Positions 13,401 to 19,282 of a DNA stretch of 64,000 nucleotides are shown here, one piece after another. The position numbers and the translations under genes are program-made. Source of the DNA: Euleptes europaea (Eukaryota > Chordata > Lepidosauria > Squamata > Sphaerodactylidae); the NCBI RefSeq assembly GCF_029931775.1, contig NC_079318.1:31386159-31450158 (forward strand). Direction: 5' to 3'. How positions within the stretch are numbered: the first letter of the stretch is position 1; the number at the start of each line of letters is the position of its first letter. Under the pieces are notes generated by a model. The model saw only the letters and a list, made by a program, of their open reading frames with translations. It was not told the origin of the DNA and did not search any database.

Positions 13401-13837
13401 AAACCCCCTCCCCCTGAACAGAGTGCCCCCCCCCCCGCACATCCACACCAGCATCAAGGGGCAGCAACCCCGCGGTCACAGGCGAGGGGAGACGGGACCC
13501 CCTCACCTGGCTCGCATTCCAGCACGACTGCCGGGCGCCTGCCGGTGGGCTCCGGGCCTCGGCCGCGCCCCAGCCGCGAGGCCACCGTGCGCGCCAGGTC
13601 GGGGCAGGCGATGAACCTTCGCAGCGGGGGCGACGGCCGCGAGTTCCCCAGGACCGCCCGGGCCGCTTCGCCCGCCTGGGGGACCCGCAGGGGAAAGGGA
13701 CGCCCCTCGCTTGGCCCCGCCAGGCCCCGCACGGCGCGCCGCAAGACGCACGAAGAGGCCGCCAGCACCAAGGGCTTCCCTGACAGGCCGGGCTGAGCCG
13801 CCGCCGCTGCCGCCATCCCGGCCGTCGAGCCCAGCAT
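4216..13837 (-). CDS. TFB2M: TFB2M, dimethyladenosine transferase 2, mitochondrial (8 coding exons)
   Basis: TFB2M works in the mitochondrial matrix. With POLRMT and TFAM it melts mtDNA promoters and starts transcription. It derives from KsgA/Dim1-type rRNA adenine dimethylases and keeps an S-adenosylmethionine-binding fold. The coding exons are 13837-13507, 11541-11453, 11237-11084, 9857-9709, 8668-8579, 7510-7448, 6697-6546 and 4402-4216. All introns are GT-AG, the phases agree at every junction, and the sum is 1215 nt, or 404 residues plus stop (human protein 396). Landmarks in order: an Ala- and Arg-rich N-terminus fitting a mitochondrial presequence; the SAM motif region LECEPGPGLLTRTLLNAG; VIALESNNAF; VMHCDFFRLDP; DIPLKVVGIVPQ; YKYGRIELNLFVSEKEY; LSVLWQTACDVQLLHM; EPWSSF; VRMTPRKNLFTESLT; and the C-terminal WLYDDALEDN. 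These align with human TFB2M along its length. It starts in a CpG island shared head-to-head with CNST. No frameshift or stop is seen, so it looks functional. Confidence 0.96.
5341..5636 (-). mobile_element. tRNA-derived SINE, full length, with 14-bp target-site duplication
   Basis: On the minus strand the element starts with a tRNA-like head: A box TGGCGCAGAGTGG, then B box GTTCGATCC. A body with an AATGAGTACCCAGCTTGCTGG-like segment follows, and the 3' end is rich in GGGGACCTTTGCC. A direct repeat of 14 bp, CTGCACAATTAGTT, flanks it at 5327-5340 and 5637-5650, showing insertion by a LINE-type target-primed mechanism. A head-truncated sense copy of the same family lies at 33875-34112. Confidence 0.85.
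5938..6483 (+). mobile_element. 5'-truncated L1-like LINE insertion with palindromic 5' end
   Basis: A 15-bp direct repeat GATTTACAAAATTTG stands at 5938-5952 and 6469-6483. Between them is a LINE 3' end in plus orientation, finishing with TTAATAAAAGG, T and A runs, which fits an L1-type 3' UTR. The 5' part is an imperfect inverted repeat: arm 5956-6024 is the reverse complement of arm 6049-6120, with a loop of about 25 nt. See findings for the likely mechanism. Confidence 0.75.
6546..6697 (-). CDS. TFB2M: TFB2M exon 7
   Basis: The exon begins LLQNDHLCLVRMTPRKNLF and continues TESLTANNSGIFILMVKQC to VDKL, aligning with human LLDQLQQKLYLIQMIPRQNLFTKNLT and what follows. It is 152 nt with a GTAAGT donor, and ends two bases into a codon. 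Confidence 0.95.
6698..7447 (-). other. TFB2M intron 6
   Basis: GT-AG intron. I see no repeat with clear ends. A minus-strand open stretch of about 50 nt between AG and GT near 6810-6860 is noted under rejected items. Confidence 0.7.
7448..7510 (-). CDS. TFB2M: TFB2M exon 6
   Basis: A 63-nt, phase 0-0 exon reading EPWSSFLTNSRNGGLSIPKSV, matching human EPWSSFDIYTRKGPLENPKRR. The donor is GTAAGC. Its sequence is less conserved after EPWSSF. Confidence 0.93.
7511..8578 (-). other. TFB2M intron 5
   Basis: GT-AG intron of about 1.07 kb. No gene or delimited repeat was recognised. Confidence 0.65.
8579..8668 (-). CDS. TFB2M: TFB2M exon 5
   Basis: A 90-nt, phase 0-0 exon reading TLVAKPEDTRIYQALS then VLWQTACDVQLLHM, next to a GTAAAT donor. 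Human has KLMADPGNPDLYHVLSVIWQLACEIKVLHM. The exon is too short to show as a long frame and was found by homology on the minus strand. Confidence 0.93.
8669..9708 (-). other. TFB2M intron 4
   Basis: GT-AG intron of about 1.04 kb, AT-rich. A weak match to a CR1 or SINE 3' end occurs near 9085-9140 (GCCACTCAGAGCC, then ATATAAATTCAACAACAACA). Nothing else was recognised. Confidence 0.6.
9709..9857 (-). CDS. TFB2M: TFB2M exon 4
   Basis: A 149-nt exon that starts with the last two bases of the Asp codon of ADIPLKVVG. It reads IPLKVVGIVPQKRERNLLWK, then LVYALYERSSVYKYGRIELN and LFVSEKEYK. Human has DIPLKVVGMFPSRGEKRALWKLAYDLYSCTSIYKFGRIEVNMFIGEKEFQ. The donor is GTAACT. Confidence 0.95.
10267..10820. 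mobile_element. hAT-like non-autonomous DNA transposon, interrupted by a SINE
   Basis: The right end, read inward on the minus strand, is CAGTGGTTCTCAAACTGTGG. The left end has GGTTCTCAAACTTTT, giving an imperfect terminal inverted repeat. The 8-bp flanks are TTCTAATG (10259-10266) and ATCTAACG (10821-10828), 6 of 8 alike, as expected for an old hAT duplication. The interior is interrupted by an antisense tRNA SINE at about 10440-10690. No transposase is encoded. Confidence 0.7.
10440..10690 (-). mobile_element. tRNA-derived SINE, antisense, inside a hAT element
   Basis: The minus strand carries the body shared by copies at 16885, 34690 and 55715: TGACCTTGGGCCAGTC-like, CCTACCTCACAGGGTTGTTG-like and GGATAAAATGG-like segments, ending CTCCCCAATGGGG. 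The tRNA-like head toward 10690 is degraded. It is younger than the hAT that hosts it. Confidence 0.7.
10955..11065 (-). mobile_element. SINE fragment with BovB-like tail, antisense
   Basis: The stretch corresponds to the 3' half of the 5S-headed SINE family seen whole at 19057-19282, including the segments AACTCATGGTGACCCC and AGAGGTGGTTTG. It lacks the 5S-like head. It stops about 20 nt from the TFB2M exon 3 donor. Confidence 0.65.
11084..11237 (-). CDS. TFB2M: TFB2M exon 3
   Basis: A 154-nt exon reading SLKKKLDGQLEVMHCDFFRL, then DPIGFESMRPPVMCSETLLG and NLGILPVPWAA. Human has SLGKNLDGKLRVIHCDFFKLDPRSGG...PPAMSSRGLFKNLGIEAVPWTA. HCDFF is the motif III region of the methyltransferase fold. 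The donor is GTAAAT. Confidence 0.96.
11453..11541 (-). CDS. TFB2M: TFB2M exon 2 (SAM-binding motif)
   Basis: An 89-nt exon. With the last base of exon 1 it reads GPGLLTRTLLNAGSRVIALE and then SNNAFLPDLE. Human has GPGILTQALLEAGAKVVALESDKTFIPHLE. The Gly-x-Gly loop and the acidic residue after the second strand (ALES) are those expected to contact S-adenosylmethionine in this family. Confidence 0.96.
11870..12910 (+). mobile_element. Non-LTR retrotransposon (LINE) 3' end, degraded
   Basis: Plus-strand frames read like the C-terminal end of a vertebrate LINE polyprotein: RAALQLPCCVLHANLCL near 11960; AWL-type helix text around 12030; then DRQCPCGLGEMAIMEHVLLG near 12415, a Cys-Cys-His-type knuckle common at LINE C-termini; then KFCAAVCQIHQ near 12615. 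The frames are broken, so it is a 5'-truncated, dead copy. It lies in TFB2M intron 1. The exact family (CR1/L2 side or other) is not certain. A copy of its tail follows at 12930-13300. Confidence 0.75.
12930..13300 (+). repeat. Tandem duplicate of the LINE 3' tail
   Basis: The segment from GACTCAGTTTATGC at 12935 repeats the sequence that begins near 12547, with few differences through the stop, the CA/TA dinucleotide tract and the final CGTATTAA and GTATTGTTTTAATAGCGG segments. The offset is about 388 bp. A further tail-like piece (CTGCCTTGGGGACCCTGATT to AATAAAATG) runs to about 13375, only 60 bp from the CpG island. Confidence 0.8.
13507..13837 (-). CDS. TFB2M: TFB2M exon 1, mitochondrial presequence
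   Basis: It reads from ATG at 13837 (MLGSTAGMAAAAAAQPG) through RRFIACPDLARTVASRLG to VVLECEPG. The later part aligns with human KRYVTDRRLAETLAQIYLG and LLLECNPG. A second in-frame ATG lies at 13816; which is used cannot be told, as both leave an Ala/Arg-rich, acid-poor leader. The frame stays open upstream, so frame alone does not fix the start. The donor GTGAGG follows 13507. Confidence 0.9.
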
Positions 13838-13999
13838 CCTCCTCTCCACACGCGCAGGCAGGGCGGGTGACCTTGCCGGGAGCACGCCCCCGGAGCGCTT
13901 TGTCGCGCGGACCGCGCCGTCCGCTTCCGCTTCCGCCGCGGGGCGGACGGCCGCTCTGGCCCTCTTCTCGGCGTCTCTGACCGCGCGCCTGGCGGGCCG

Positions 14000-14122
14000 G
14001 TCCTCTCTAGGCGCCCGCACTCCTTGGTGCTCCCCTTTCCCCGCTGCCTCTCCCTGGAGTCCGCAGCCCGGTGGCAGGGAGCGGCGGGGACTGCTGGCCG
14101 CCGTGGCTCGCCGGACGTGGAG
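14000..14122 (+). other. CNST: CNST exon 1, non-coding (5' end approximate)
   Basis: A strong donor GAG/GTAAGG follows position 14122 inside the CpG island on the plus strand. The first CNST coding exon at 35241 has a good acceptor and in-frame stops upstream, so a non-coding first exon here is expected. The transcription start is not visible from sequence; the start given is a rough guess. Confidence 0.55.
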
Positions 14123-14392
14123 GTAAGGCTGCCCGAGCCAGACTCCTTCAAGCCTGCCGGGTCCTCCTTGTCTTCGGAGGCTGGGCGCTTCCGCCGGCTT
14201 GTGGCCTCTGTAGCCTCCCCCGGGGTAGGCAGAAGGAGGGCTGCTGCGTAGGAGCGAGCGGTGGGCGACCCAGGGATGGCCTGAATGATGGGGGGGGGGG
14301 GCTACTGGGATGGCTGAAAATAGGAAAGCAAGGACCCTTCCTCCGTCGTAGGCTTGTATAAGTTGGGAGTACAGGATCTGACCTGGAAGGGT

Positions 14393-14910
14393 AGAAAAGG
14401 GCAAGAGTCCAGCAGCACCTTAAAGACTAACAAAAATATTTTCTGGCAGGGTAGGAGCTTTCGGGAGCCACAGCTCGCTTCTTCAGTAGTAGAAAAGAGC
14501 AAGAGTCTAGTAGCACCTTAAAGACTAACAAATATTTTCTGGCAGGGTATCAGCTTTCGTGAGCCACAGCTCGCTTCTTCAGTAGTAGAAAAGGGCAAGA
14601 GTCCAGTAGCACCTTAAAGACTAACAAATATTTTCTGGCAGGGTATCAGCTTTCGTGAGCCACAGCTCGCTTCTTCAGTAGTAGAAAAGAGCAAGAGTCT
14701 AGTAGCACCTTTAAGACTAACAAATATTTTCTGGCAGGGTATCAGCTTTCGTGAGCCACAGCTCACTTCTTCAGTATTTGAAAAAAGTGAGCTGTGGCTC
14801 ACGAAAGCTCATACCCTACCAGAAAATATTTTTGTTCGTCTTGAAGGTGCTACTGGGCTCTTGCCCTTTTCTACTACTGCAGACAGACTAACACGGCGAC
14901 CCACTGTGAA
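14393..14910 (-). repeat. Tandem and inverted repeat array with 14-bp flanking duplication
   Basis: Four direct units of 96-98 bp begin at 14391, 14489, 14585 and 14681, each with AGCACCTTAAAGACTAACAA, TTTTCTGGCAGGGT and CTTTCGTGAGCCACAGCTC. A fifth unit at about 14787-14875 is inverted. The right end, read inward on the minus strand, is CAGTGGGTCGCCGTGTTAGT. A direct repeat TGACCTGGAAGGGT stands at 14379-14392 and 14911-14924, so the whole array appears to have inserted as one unit. Related single or fold-back copies lie at 16780, 30957, 47850 and 51357. Confidence 0.8.
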
Positions 14911-14989
14911 TGACCTGGAAGGGTTCAGCCTGTTTCTCTCTGCAGCTCTCCTTTTCCCCCTTTGATGTGTGGAGAGCTGCGCTTCCACC

Positions 14990-15185
14990 TGAACCCATGA
15001 AGCTGCCTTCTACTGTATCAGACCCTTGGTCCATCAAAGCCAGTATTGCCTACTCAGGCCGGCAGCGGCTCTCCAGGGTCTCAGGCAGGGGTCTTTCACA
15101 TCAGACCCCTGGTCCATCAAAGCCAGTATTGCCTACTCAGGCCGGCAGCGGCACTCCAGGGTCTCAGGCAGAGAGGTCTGCTTTT
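14990..15185 (-). mobile_element. Ala-tRNA SINE body, antisense, with internal 83-bp tandem duplication
   Basis: The 3' part of the Ala-tRNA-derived SINE family seen at 15494-15715. The segment starting CAGACCCTTGGTCCATCAAA at 15019 is repeated from 15102 with small differences, through the CAGGGTCTCAGGCAG segment. The tRNA head is absent. Confidence 0.75.
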
Positions 15186-15493
15186 CAATCCGATCTCCCC
15201 GTTTTTGCTAACGTGGCTTTCGAGCTGTCTGAGTCAGGGTCTTTCTCACCCCCGATCAGCCCTTTGCACAGTGTCACTTTAGTTACCGCACTTGTATTTT
15301 ATCCTTTCTCCTAGAAGATCAGGGTGGAGTTGGTGGGGTTATTGCATTTTAGTCTCAAGAGAATACTGTGCAGTAAGTTAAGGCCACCCAGCAAGCTTCA
15401 GGGCACAGTGAGGTTCTGAATCCAGGTCTCCTATATCTGACACTAGCCATAGCACTAAAGTAGGTTTATAGGTTGCTGTTCATGAGTGGACTT

Positions 15494-15715
15494 TGGGGAG
15501 GGGCTGTGGCTCAGCGGTAGAGCCTCTGCTTGGCATGCAGAAGGTCCCAGGTTCAATCCCTGGCATCTCCAGTTAAAGGGACATGGCAAGTAGGTGATAT
15601 GAAAGACCTCTACCTGAGACCCAGCCAGGAGAGCTGCTGCCAGTCTGAGTAGACAATACTGACTTTGATGGACTAAGGATCTGATTCAGTATAAGGCAGC
15701 TCTATGTGTTCATGT
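15494..15715 (+). mobile_element. SINE derived from alanine tRNA, sense, near full length
   Basis: The first 73 nt (about 15498-15570) look like a complete tRNA-Ala: A box TGGCTCAGCGGTAGAG, anticodon-arm CTTGGCATGC, B box GGTTCAATCCC and a 3' arm CATCTCCA. A SINE body follows with ATGAAAGACCTCTACCTGAG, TGGACTAAGGATCTGATTCA and a TAAGGCAGCTCTATGTGTTC end. The body repeats at 56766 and 63212, so it is a SINE, not a tRNA gene. Confidence 0.85.
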
Positions 15716-15869
15716 AACTTTTGGTCTTTCAGTGTCTTGCCTCCAACTTGGAGCAACTTCAGACATTACACAGAACGTTTGGGCGTCTGTCCCCTAGAAT
15801 GTTTGTGTGTAGAAGCCAGCATATGTACAGTGATCATATGTGATGAAGGATCTTGGGCCAGTTGATCTC

Positions 15870-15907
15870 TTAGCCAGTGTGGTGTAGTGGTTAGAGCATC
15901 TGCCCGA
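15870..15907 (+). mobile_element. tRNA-SINE head fragment
   Basis: TGTGGTGTAGTGGTTAGAGC is the head of the second tRNA SINE family. It is cut off at 15907 by the hAT-like element that starts next to it. Confidence 0.6.
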
Positions 15908-16764
15908 CAGTGATGGCGAACCTTTTAGAGACTGAGTGCCCAAACTGCAACCCAGAATGCACTTATTTATCACAAAGTGCCAACACAGCTAGAAGTCCAC
16001 ATGGGGTTGCCAGGTCCCTCTTTGCCACCTGCGGGAGGTTTTTGGGGCGGAGCCTGAGGATGGTGGGGTTTGGCGAGGGACTTCAATGCCATAGAGTCCA
16101 ATTGCCAAAGCGGCCATTTTCTCCAGGTAAACTGAAATAGCAGATCTCTTGCTACTACCTGGAGGTTGGCAACCCTGCATGGGTGGCCGAGTGGGGGAAG
16201 GAAAGCAGCTGGAGCATAGCCCCCACCCCTTCTGTTTGGCTCTTTTCCCAACTGTTCATGCGAAATAAAAAAGACTGTTATGTGGTGGGGGGCTGGTGGT
16301 GGGGACAGCCCTCTGCATGCGCTCAGAGGCACCTTCGGTTGCATGAACGAGCAAAGTGGAAACCTGAGCTAAGCAAAGGGCTTGGCTCCAGCACAAACGC
16401 CAGGCGGGCCCCGTTCGGCCCTCACCGCCAACCTCCTGCGCTGCAGTCACCAACCAGCCTGCCGCAGACGGCCGCCCAGGTGTCCCACTCCCAGTCCAGC
16501 CCTGTCCCGGCTCCGCCTCTTCCAGTTCTCGGCAGAAGGCTCATCGTTGTCTTCACTTCCAGAGCGCGCAGCCGGCGACTGCGGAGAAGGCACTGGGAAG
16601 GAGCCCGGCGCTTCCCGGAGGAGCCGGGAAGGCACCGCTGGTCTCCAGCCTCCTCAGCCAGGGGAATGAACTCAGGCAAACTCTGTGCTGGAGCGACGGC
16701 TCGCGTGCCCACAGAGAGGGCTCTGAGTGCCACCTCTGGCACCCGTGCCATAGGTTCGCCACAG
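15908..16764. mobile_element. hAT-like DNA transposon with GC-rich core, interrupted by a MITE
   Basis: The left end is CAGTGATGGCGAACCTTTTA. The right end, read inward, is CTGTGGCGAACCTATGGCAC with GGGTGCCAGAGGTGGCACTC following, a widespread vertebrate hAT terminus as I recall it. Bases 16380-16690 are GC-rich with overlapping open frames on both strands that look non-coding. A MITE sits inside at 16004-16178. I could not recognise a clear 8-bp duplication. Confidence 0.65.
16004..16178 (+). mobile_element. GGGTTGCCA-ended hAT MITE (copy 1)
   Basis: Starts GGGGTTGCCAGGTCCC and ends GGAGGTTGGCAACCCTG, with the family core ACTTCAATGCCATAGAGTCC and CCATTTTCTCCAGGT. About 30 bp of the middle is missing compared with other copies. 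Confidence 0.8.
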
Positions 16765-16779
16765 GATATGAGCAGCTAC

Positions 16780-16870
16780 ATTAGATTCCAGTAGCACCTT
16801 AGAGACCAACAAGATTTTGGGGGTATATGTTTTTGAGAGTTAGAGCTCCAGAAAGCCCAACAAGTCTACT
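16780..16870 (+). repeat. Fragment of the 14393-type repeat family
   Basis: CCAGTAGCACCTTAGAGACC, then a TATGTTTTTGAGAGTTAGAGC segment, is a diverged single unit of the array at 14393-14910. Confidence 0.6.
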
Positions 16871-16884
16871 CTTCAAAACTGACT

Positions 16885-17055
16885 AGGATTTGAGAGACCT
16901 AGCTTCAAATCCTAGCTCTACCATGGAAGCTCACTGGGTGACCTTGGGCCAGTCACTCTCTCTCAGCCTAGCCTACCTCATAGGGTTGTTGTAAGGATAA
17001 AATGGAGGAGGGGAGAATGCTGTAAGCAGCTTGGGGGGTACCCTTTGGAGAGAAA
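16885..17055 (+). mobile_element. tRNA-derived SINE, 5' truncated
   Basis: Carries the shared body: CTTCAAATCCTAGCTCTACC, GGTGACCTTGGGCCAGTCAC, CCTACCTCATAGGGTTGTTG and GGATAAAATGGAGGAG, then a degraded CCTTTGGAGAGAAA end. Confidence 0.75.
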
Positions 17056-17056
17056 G

Positions 17057-17220
17057 CAGTGTGTGTAAAGTGCCGTTAAGTCACAGCCAACTTACAGTGA
17101 CCCCATAGGGATTTCAAGGCAAGATACTTACAGAGATGGTTTACCATTGCCTTCCTCTGCATAGCAACCCTGGAAATCCTTGGTGGTCTCCCTCCCATTA
17201 CTATCCAGGGTCGACCAGTA
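17057..17220 (-). mobile_element. 5S-SINE family fragment, antisense
   Basis: Starts with a GT run and AAAGTGCCGTTAAGTC, the BovB-like tail. It then carries GAGATGGTTTACCATTGCC and CTTGGTGGTCTCC. Only part of the 5S-like head remains. Confidence 0.7.
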
Positions 17221-17689
17221 TATAAACGGCAAAAGAAACAAAAAATACAATTTTCACACTTTTCACTGCATGGAGATTAACAGTATGAGGAATACCAATC
17301 AAGCTCTCTCCTTGTTTAGTTCTTAATTGCTTTCAACTCTCTTCAAGATCTTATACTTGTGTTGGATCTTAGCTCAGGTGACATTCCCACCTTTGCCAGG
17401 CCAGTTTTTGTTGCAAGGGTGTAAATAAAACCGGAAAGGTCAGTGAGATGTGGTAATACTGTAGTTAGCGCACTTGAGTACATTCCTGAGAGCACTTGAG
17501 TACATTCCTGAAAGTCGTATCACTTGTCATAGTTGCCTGCAAACTGCCCACACTGCAGTGTCATCAACATAACTTTGACACAAGATTTATTTAAAAGGAG
17601 GCAGATCTAAAATTTGGCGAAGTGTGGAGAGGGGTGACCCCAGGGCTGAGGAAGAACTGCCAGAAAAATATAAAAATAAGCATAATCGA

Positions 17690-18925
17690 TTATTTATTTA
17701 TTAACCTTATATCCTGCCCTCCCCAGCAAAGCTGGGCTCAGGGCGGCTCACTCATCATTGATCCCAACAAAACAATCAAATTACCATAAAATTACAATAA
17801 GATCATGTTAGAACAACATTTATAAGTAAAAACCGGCCCTGTAAGCCTAATCAATAACAGCATCAACAAATATAGAGTATTTATGTAGAGTATGGTGCTC
17901 CCACTGTTGAATAAAAGCCACAGCAGAGCCTGTGGGCAGACAGATCCCCCTACATAGTAAAGTCAGATAGAAGTGAAGGGCGGGGGTAGGGAGGCCAGCA
18001 TTGATGGAGAAAATGTAGCTGGTCTCAACCATGTGTGTGTTAAATGCCGTCAAGTCGCTTCCGACTCATGGCGACCCTATGAATGAAAGTCCTCCAAAAT
18101 GTCCTATCTTTGACAGCCTTGCTCAGATCTTGCAAATTGAAGGCTGTGGCTTCCTTTATTGAGTCAATCCATCTCTTGTTGGGTCTTCCTCTTTTTCTGC
18201 TGCCCTCAACTTTTCCTAGCATGACTGTCTTTTCCAGTGACTCTTGTCGTCTCAAGACGTGACCAAAATACGACAGCCTCAGTTTAGCCATTTTAGCTTC
18301 TAGGGTCAGTTCAGGCTTGATTTGATCTATAACCCACTGATTTGTTTTTTTGGCAGTCCACGGTATCCGTAACACTCTCCTCCAACACCACATTTCAAAG
18401 GAATCTATTTTCTTCCTATCAGCTTTCTTCACTGTCCAGTTTTCACACCCATACATAGTAATAGGGAATACGATGGCATGAATTAATCTAGTCTTGGTGG
18501 CCAGTGACACATCCTTACACTTCAAAATATTTTCTAGCTCCTTCATGGCTGCCCTTCCCAGTCTCAATCTCCTTCTGATTTCTTGGCTGCAGTTAAGAAA
18601 TCAACCATAGGCCTGGTGGAATAGCTCTGTCTTGCAGACCCTGTGGAACTCCCTAAGGCCCCGCAGGGCCCTGGTCTCATTATAGAGACTGTTCCACCAG
18701 ACAGGAGCCAGGGCAGTAAAAGATCCTGGCTCTGGTTGCTGCCAGACACCCAGTCTTTGGTCCAGGGACCACCAGCAGATTATTATTTGATTTATGTAAT
18801 GTTCTCTGGGGGCATACCAGGAGAGGCGGTCCTGCAGATATGAAGGTCCCAGAACATGTAAGGCTTCAAAGGTCAAAACCAGTTCTGGTATATGTCTTGT
18901 CAGTCTGTGCAAATGGTCTCATGAG
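17690..18925 (-). mobile_element. CR1-type LINE 3' end, split by a BovB insertion
   Basis: The minus strand at 18595-18925 encodes a LINE C-terminus (FTALAPVWWNSLYNETRALR, GLREFHRVCKTELFHQAYG). The rest of the 3' UTR continues at 17690-18024, ending in the ATATCCTGCCCTCCCCAGCA-type end typical of squamate CR1/L2-like 3' ends. BovB at 18033-18600 divides the two. Confidence 0.75.
18033..18600 (-). mobile_element. BovB (RTE-clade) LINE, 3' end with open C-terminal frame
   Basis: The minus strand keeps an open frame of about 175 residues (18567-18040): RLGRAAMKELENILKCKD, VFPITMYGCENWTVKKADRK, MWCWRRVLRIPWTAKKTNQW, RLSYFGHVLRRQESLEKTVM and GKVEGSRKRGRPNKRWIDSI. This is the C-terminal part of the BovB reverse-transcriptase polyprotein, after the catalytic core. 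The copy is 5'-truncated and cannot move itself. TCAACCAT at 18025-18032 and 18601-18608 flanks it. The intact frame points to a recent insertion. Confidence 0.9.
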
Positions 18926-19056
18926 CTGTCTACGTATACTGTACTTCTTTGTCCTTGTGAGGTAGTTTAGGCTGAGTGAGAATGATTGATCCAAGGCTGC
19001 CCAGTTTGGATTTGAATCAGTGTCTCCCAGTCTAAAATGCAATACAAAGCAGAGTT

Positions 19057-19282
19057 GTGTGTGTGTGTGTGTAAAGTGCTGTCAAGTCGTAGCCGACTTA
19101 TGGCGACCCCTTATGGGGTTTTCAAGGCAAGAGACTAACAGAGGTGGTTTGCCAGTGCCGTCCTCTGCACAGCAACCCTGGTATTCCCTGGTGGTCTCCC
19201 ATCCAAATACTAACCAGGGCTGACCCTGCTTAGCTTCTGAGATCTGACAAGATCAGGCTAGCCTGGGCCATCCAGGTCAGGG
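19057..19282 (-). mobile_element. 5S rRNA-headed SINE, full length, with 12-bp target-site duplication
   Basis: On the minus strand the head matches 5S rRNA (CAGATCTCAGAAGCTAAGCA, then GTTAGTATTTGGATGGGAGA and CACCAGGGAATACCAGGG). A middle part and a 3' tail (GTCGCCATAAGTCGG, ACTTGACAGCACTTTACAC) follow, ending in a CA run. CAAAGCAGAGTT flanks it at 19045-19056 and 19283-19294. The tail matches the BovB 3' end, so BovB probably mobilised it. Confidence 0.88.

Larger units (their letters stand above)
13430..14260. promoter_or_regulatory. CpG island, bidirectional promoter of TFB2M and CNST
   Basis: Dense in CG dinucleotides and G+C, unlike the AT-rich flanks. TFB2M exon 1 runs leftward from it and a candidate CNST exon 1 runs rightward, the same head-to-head layout as in human. 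Candidate sites: tandem GGAAGC (ETS/GABP, NRF-2 type) on the minus strand at 13921-13936, and an NRF-1-like CGCGCAGGC at 13851-13859, about 14 nt upstream of the TFB2M ATG. NRF-1 and NRF-2 control of human TFB2M is published knowledge; their use here is inference. No TATA box is evident. Confidence 0.85.

Noticed and set aside
13399-14404. Long minus-strand frames of 250 and 316 codons in the CpG island
   Set aside because: GC-rich sequence yields long open frames by chance. Only the part from 13837 to 13507 in one of them is TFB2M exon 1; the upstream extension has no counterpart in known TFB2M and the other frame is unlike any protein.
15498-15570. Alanine tRNA gene
   Set aside because: The same tRNA-like head is followed by the same SINE body at three places in the window, so it belongs to a SINE.
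18040-18567. 175-codon minus-strand frame as a host gene
   Set aside because: The peptide is the C-terminal end of a BovB LINE, flanked by a target duplication.
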